This document shows, in pieces, positions 63,775-64,000 of a stretch of 64,000 nucleotides of DNA; the stretch's first letter is position 1; each line of letters starts with the position of its first letter. Both the position numbers and the translations under genes were made by a program. The stretch covers positions 1 to 64,000 of the forward strand of contig CAKOWU010000008.1 in the NCBI GenBank assembly GCA_934129885.1. Reading direction: 5' to 3'. The notes under the pieces are model-generated. The model did not search any database and was not told the DNA's origin. It saw only the letters and a program-made list of their open reading frames with translations. The stretch comes from an uncultured Bacilli bacterium. Its GTDB lineage: Bacteria > Bacillota_I > Bacilli_A > RF39 > UBA660.

Positions 63775-64000
63775 TTACTCTACTTTACTATATTTACTAA
63801 TAATATTTTCCGCAATTTTAAGTCCGTCCATAGCAGATGTCGTAATACCACCAGCGTATCCTGCACCCTCGCCAGCTGGATATACACCTTTAATATTAGC
63901 CTCTAATTCAGTGTTTCTCAAAATTCTAACAGGTGAGGAAGTTCTACTTTCTACAGCCGCGATTATAGCATTGTCCATATTGTAACCTTTTATCTTGGTA
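63775..64000 (-). CDS. FAD-dependent dehydrogenase (COG2509), C-terminus only
   Basis: The last 75 or so residues of a longer gene that continues beyond the window; the frame stays open to the last base (...KIKGYNMDNAIIAAVESR). The motifs VESRTSSPVRI and VYPAGEGAGYAGGITTSAMD near the FAD site, and the end DGLKIAENIISKY, are those of the uncharacterised COG2509 flavoproteins, which combine an amino-terminal region with an FAD-binding fold. The function of the family is not established. No terminator was recognised directly after the stop. Confidence 0.8.
   Translation of the reverse strand, partial: TKIKGYNMDNAIIAAVESRTSSPVRILRNTELEANIKGVYPAGEGAGYAGGITTSAMDGLKIAENIISKYSKVE

Overview
The window reads as chromosome of a low-GC, AT-rich member of the Bacillota, probably one of the uncultured, genome-reduced Bacilli/RF39-like gut lineages. 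The evidence is a HrcA/CIRCE heat-shock operon, a sigF-spoVA sporulation locus, consensus TTGACA/TATAAT promoters with many extended -10 boxes, and standard-code usage (Trp is TGG; TGA is used as stop, as in spoVAE). No rRNA, phage structural genes, integrase, relaxase or CRISPR array was seen. Almost every gene lies on the minus strand; the plus strand holds only a nuclease gene with a partial copy, one small membrane-anchored gene, tRNA-Ser, a toxin peptide and a few uncertain items.

Layout. 0-1.2 kb: start of an XRE regulator (cut by the edge), a small membrane protein, an unassigned structured RNA and a transposase remnant. 1.2-14.8 kb: housekeeping genes clpC, a class I amidotransferase, mraY-tig, topA, a YfcC/DcuC-like transporter with a Lys-rich insert, and lepA-(unknown)-hemW. 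15-23.9 kb: surface proteins (a TasA-like protein, a 1133-residue InlB/BspA-type protein and membrane-anchored companions) around an Rpn-type nuclease gene whose 3' half has been exactly duplicated. 23.9-34.5 kb: a nine-gene operon for a type IV secretion-like machine (VirB4 ATPase, PrgI/VirB3-like, VirB6/TrbL-like and VirB2-like proteins, two wall or peptide hydrolases). 34.6-41 kb: hrcA-grpE-dnaK-pepF-dnaJ under a CIRCE-controlled promoter. 41-47 kb: a glycosyltransferase with TPRs and an eroded spoIIA-spoVA locus (spoVAC, D, E, a lone pseudopilin, sigF, a SpoIIAA-like protein without its phospho-serine, no spoIIAB). 47-51.2 kb: yebC-rnc, tRNA-Ser, a decayed tspO and a two-component system. 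51.4-60.6 kb: genes whose products keep the fold of a known enzyme but appear to lack key catalytic residues (pyrimidine phosphorylase, MsrAB, GH25, GH31, pyruvate kinase), interrupted by rubrerythrin, a likely type I toxin-antitoxin locus, tRNA-Lys and cinA. 60.6-64 kb: obg, two lineage-specific proteins, rnhB and the end of a COG2509 flavoprotein.

How the genes fit together. The secretion-like operon, the surface proteins and the hydrolases suggest considerable investment in the cell envelope. The sporulation locus keeps the Bacillus gene order but has lost its kinase/anti-sigma gene. Many genes are packed so tightly that the stop codon lies inside the terminator hairpin.

The strongest candidates for something undescribed are the type I toxin-antitoxin locus at 53.5 kb, the cluster of apparent pseudoenzymes at 51-60 kb, the type IV secretion-like operon without transfer genes, and the nuclease gene with an internal ribosome-binding site and a duplicated C-terminal half. 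All calls come from reading the sequence; no database or structure search was run.
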